Of a stretch of 64,000 nucleotides of DNA, positions 61,231 to 64,000 are shown one piece after another. The first letter of the stretch is position 1, and the number at the start of each line of letters is the position of its first letter. The stretch covers positions 3,239,001-3,303,000 of the forward strand of contig CP114495.1 of the NCBI GenBank assembly GCA_027186245.1, given 5' to 3'. This stretch comes from Coriaria nepalensis (lineage: Eukaryota; Streptophyta; Magnoliopsida; Cucurbitales; Coriariaceae). The notes beneath the pieces are model-generated. The model was not told where the DNA came from, searched no databases, and saw only the letters and a program-made list of their open reading frames with translations. The position numbers were made by a program, and so were the translations under genes.

Positions 61231-62059
61231 AAATTCAGCTTATGCTTTTCTGGAAACGTACCTGAGCTTCTTCAGGCATCAGTCTGAACCAGTTTCCGTA
61301 ACGGAGAAGTTTTTTGTCGTTTCTCCCTCTAGAAATGGAGTTTTTTTTTTTTTTTCTTTCTTCCGGATCTCTGTCAAGAACGGGAAAGCTGAATCCAGGA
61401 AACGACGTGGTTGAAGTGAGAACTGGTTGCAGAGAAGGAGAAAGGTGTAGTGTAGTAGTTCAGACTAAGAACTTCAGACCAAGTAGTAGTGTGTTAGAGA
61501 GAGAGAAAGAGAGAGAGAAAAGGTAAAGAAGGAAGAATGCTTTGAATTTGGAAGCTTAAAGCTAGAGAAAGTGATGCTGTTGCTGTTATGGAGCTAGAAA
61601 TTTGTGTTTGAAAAATGTGAGAAAAAGGAAAACGGTAGTTTGATTTTTTACTTTTGTTTTATTTTTTTATTTTTTATATATTCATTTACATTTTATTGAC
61701 ATCTAATATCCAACGATACAAATTATATACACTAACAGCTGGGTGGAAAGATGAGAATGTTGACAATTGCACAGAAGCAGCATCAATGTCAATGCATCGT
61801 CATCATTTTCACTTTGTTTCTATCTTTTCATTTTCTTAGTGATTGAGATTTTTTTGATTGATTGATTTTTTCAGTATGTAGGAGTAGACAAGAGACCTAT
61901 GTCATGCCTCAATAGTCAATGTAACAATTATCATTCCCTTCACATTTCAAATTCTCCAATTTAATTTTTTATCCCACAATATCAAATTTAGGCTCAAAAT
62001 GGTCCAGGCATGCGGGCAGGTGTCGATTACCAAAAGCGACTGAACCACCGGACTTGTTT

Positions 62060-62135
62060 GAGCTAGAGGTAGCAAAACTGGCAACCGGCCCATTTTGCAC
62101 CGGACCGGACTCAGTCCATTTTGTAACACCATTGT
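62060..62135. repeat. Small GGCCC foldback near the mL43 3' end
   Basis: AGAGGTAGCAAAACTGGCAACCGG on the left and the reverse complement of GGTGTTACAAAATGGACTGAG on the right enclose CCGGCCCATTTTGCACCGGA. A compact inverted-repeat unit of about 75 bp, 120 bp past the mL43 stop codon. Confidence 0.4.
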
Positions 62136-62252
62136 AGATCTCATAAGTCATAACCAACAAAGTCAACAAAGAAGGAATGGTTCTCTTACTCGAAAAAGGA
62201 AAAAGAAAACCCACCAATCTACGGTTGTTTTGGGAGTTTCTCATTGTGTGTC

Positions 62253-63542
62253 TCAGAATTGAACAGCAGTGGTCCATGTACCTTGGACACTAGGATGTTT
62301 GGTAACATGTCTTGTTTTCAGTTTCACCACCTTTCTTCCAAGAGCGTTTCTTAGTCTGGTTGCATGAGCAAGTACTTCTTCTGGGTCCATGTTCTTCACG
62401 CAAACCACTCGTTCGTTCTTATTCTCTGTGAAGTGATTCCATAAAGGGAAGGAGAGATTCTTAATTAAAACCCTCAACTGAAGTAACCTTCTGTAGGTCA
62501 CCAGAAAGAAAGAGAGAGAGGGAGGAACTTACTGTAAAAAGCCTTCAAATGTGGATGCTGACCACGGATCATTTCAGTAACAACCTCAAGTTGAGGATTC
62601 TTCTCTTTAAATGCCGGAAGATGTGATTCCATGAACGCCCTGCCATATTATTTATACTTGTCAATCATTCAAATTAGAAAAAGAAATAGGAAAATACATT
62701 ACTGGAAAATCTGAACATACGATAGAATTTTCAACATGTGCCTGACATGATTATTGAATCAAGGTGACAATGAGATCTTTTTTTTTTCTTTTTTTTTTTC
62801 CTTCTCTCTCCGGATATTTTTGCTTTTGAGTGGTGGAGGGGTAGGCAGGCTGATGTTATAATGGAGTTTCAGACGTATATACCACAACTGAAAGATGATG
62901 TTATAAGCAGTCTAAGATAATGTTGGGATGTAAGAGAAAACACAGCAAAAAGAGGTGGGTTCAGTCATTACAACTGAACGTCCCATATTAACATTACAGT
63001 GTTACACAAGGACATCATAAACTAAGCATTTTGGCTAAAATTTGTATGCTTGTTTCTCTCCACCACTTCACATTATGCTGGATTGAGAGTACACTAAAAT
63101 GCTCACTTAAATAAAGTATTTGACATTATTAAGATGTGGCATCAAACAATTTGCCTTTCTTTTGTGTAAGACTAAGGAAAATATATACCAACTGCATTGC
63201 ATAGAAAATGACAAGATCCTTTATTTAGCGATAAGCCAATCCTTTAGACATAATTCACTGCTTCTACAATGTCATGTGGATGACATACCTCTTCTACATA
63301 CAAAATGAACTAATGAAGAGAACGTTGCCAAAATATTCAACAGTTATACAATCCAAGTAAATGGTTGTCCAATAAATCCCTCAGTATCCTCAAGTTGCAA
63401 CATTTTGGGTCAATATCATTGTTTATCAAAGAACTAAAGTTTGCAATATCAAATAAACATACCTGATTCCCCTGCTACTTCCTCCCCAATCAGAAAAGCT
63501 CACAATAAGCCTTTTAAGTTGCCACGCACCTCTTAATGCCAT
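62253..63542 (-). CDS. Mitochondrial large-subunit ribosomal protein L51/mL43
   Basis: Three minus-strand exons, 63542-63463, 62639-62533 and 62425-62253, give 119 aa, the usual plant length. The protein starts MALRGAWQLKRLIVSFSDWG. Exon junctions restore R (AG+G) and the family string AFYKNKNERVVCVKN (A+AG codon), both at consensus GT-AG sites. It ends THPSVQGTW-like TKHPSVQGTWTTAVQF. The L51/S25/CI-B8 domain is thioredoxin-like and sits in the mitochondrial large ribosomal subunit. An acceptor CCCAG lies directly before the ATG, so a 5' UTR exon lies further upstream (probably 63800-64000 or beyond the window edge). Confidence 0.93.
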
Positions 63543-64000
63543 CTGGGTTCAAAAATTAAAGTGCCAATGAATCTGCTTGAACATGGTCATATAAACATAT
63601 TAAGCCATATAAAGTTGTTGATAAGCATATAAAAAATGAGAATATTTGTATCACTAGATGAAAGGTTTTCACTAGCAGCGCACATTAAGAATTATGGAAT
63701 GTCCAAATCACCTAAACCTACTTCGTTGGTTCATTCAAAACAAAATATGAGGTCGTTTTTCTGGTTGAAGAATCTTGGCAGTTTTGAACAGAAAGACGGG
63801 AAATCAAGAAGCATATGATGATCGTCCAGCTGATGGTCTATAGCAGTGATTTTCAATACACCATTTAAAAAATCAAGTAAACTCTAACGCAGATGGAGGA
63901 AGAAACCTATTGCTAAACTCCAAATACATAAAAGGAGAAACTCAGAAGTGAAGGTGATGATTGACTAGAGGAGAAGTTATCGCTGGAGCAGAATTAAAGC
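63543..64000 (-). other. mL43 leader intron and upstream region
   Basis: Immediately upstream of the mL43 ATG on the minus strand is an acceptor (TTTTGAACCCAG). No further coding sequence was recognised up to the window end; the leader exon cannot be placed with confidence. Confidence 0.45.

Larger units (their letters stand above)
58840..61560 (-). other. Predicted 5' UTR exon and leader intron of the HLH gene
   Basis: On the minus strand a CT-rich leader (about 61560-61262) ends with the strong donor CTCAG|GTACGT. An acceptor TTAAAG at 58860 lies 20 bp before the main ATG. The predicted intron is about 2.4 kb. Joined in this way the leader carries an 11-codon uORF (start at 61279) whose stop lies two bases before the main ATG. 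The link is inferred from splice signals only; the leader could belong to another transcript. Confidence 0.5.

Noticed and set aside
61947..62277. Minus-strand frames of 65 and 102 codons downstream of mL43
   Set aside because: They fall in the mL43 3' region and across a GGCCC foldback repeat; no conserved domain.
1..64000. Search for tRNA, rRNA, CRISPR-like arrays and gene clusters of a new system
   Set aside because: No tRNA A/B box pairs with a cloverleaf, no rRNA, no regularly spaced repeats, and no functionally linked cluster was seen by eye.

Overview
This is nuclear DNA of a flowering plant, a eudicot and probably a woody rosid. It is AT-rich, its genes carry GT-AG introns (up to 18 exons), long intergenic stretches are full of microsatellites, and decayed Ty1/copia and LINE retrotransposons are present. 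All proteins are of plant type. Species cannot be fixed from the sequence. Nothing points to prokaryotic or organellar origin.

I rebuilt nine protein genes from splice sites, phase and family knowledge. (1) 69-2730, minus: the F-box protein FBX6/LCR, with a miR394 target site. (2) 11400-13700, minus: an IQ67-domain calmodulin-binding protein like IQD14. (3) 24942-26304, minus: a conserved plant protein of unknown function with a 29-nt first coding exon. (4) 31806-41809, plus: a C2-GRAM-VASt protein like BAGP1. (5) 44180-45535, plus: an intronless secreted A1 aspartic-protease homologue whose two catalytic motifs are both altered. (6) 46046-48162, plus: the plant selenoprotein F (SEP15) homologue. 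(7) 48895-51059, minus: the YJU2/CCDC94 splicing factor. (8) 57395-58839, minus: an HLH protein like bHLH153. (9) 62253-63542, minus: mitochondrial ribosomal protein L51/mL43.

Between them: 2.7-7.2 kb is AT-rich with SSRs; 7.2-9.6 kb is a decayed copia 3' half; 14-17.4 kb holds a long foldback element with another repeat nested in its loop; 19.3-24.15 kb is a second, longer copia relic, followed by an antisense gag scrap; 26.7-31.5 kb shows no gene. LINE fragments lie at 42.1-43.0 kb (plus) and 53.4-55.6 kb (minus).

The genes do not form an operon-like unit. They cover housekeeping roles (splicing, mitochondrial translation, ER protein folding) and regulation (F-box, HLH, calmodulin scaffold, membrane lipid/Ca2+ binding). 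The SEP15-bHLH153 proximity echoes neighbouring Arabidopsis loci (At1g05720/At1g05710), which suggests old microsynteny. The main unusual signals are the altered catalytic motifs of the protease homologue, small mobile elements with clear ends inside BAGP1 introns (two TA-flanked inverted-repeat elements and an antisense solo LTR), a microsatellite that starts at the third base of the LCR intron, and short upstream ORFs that end 2 nt before main start codons. I found no convincing entirely new system.
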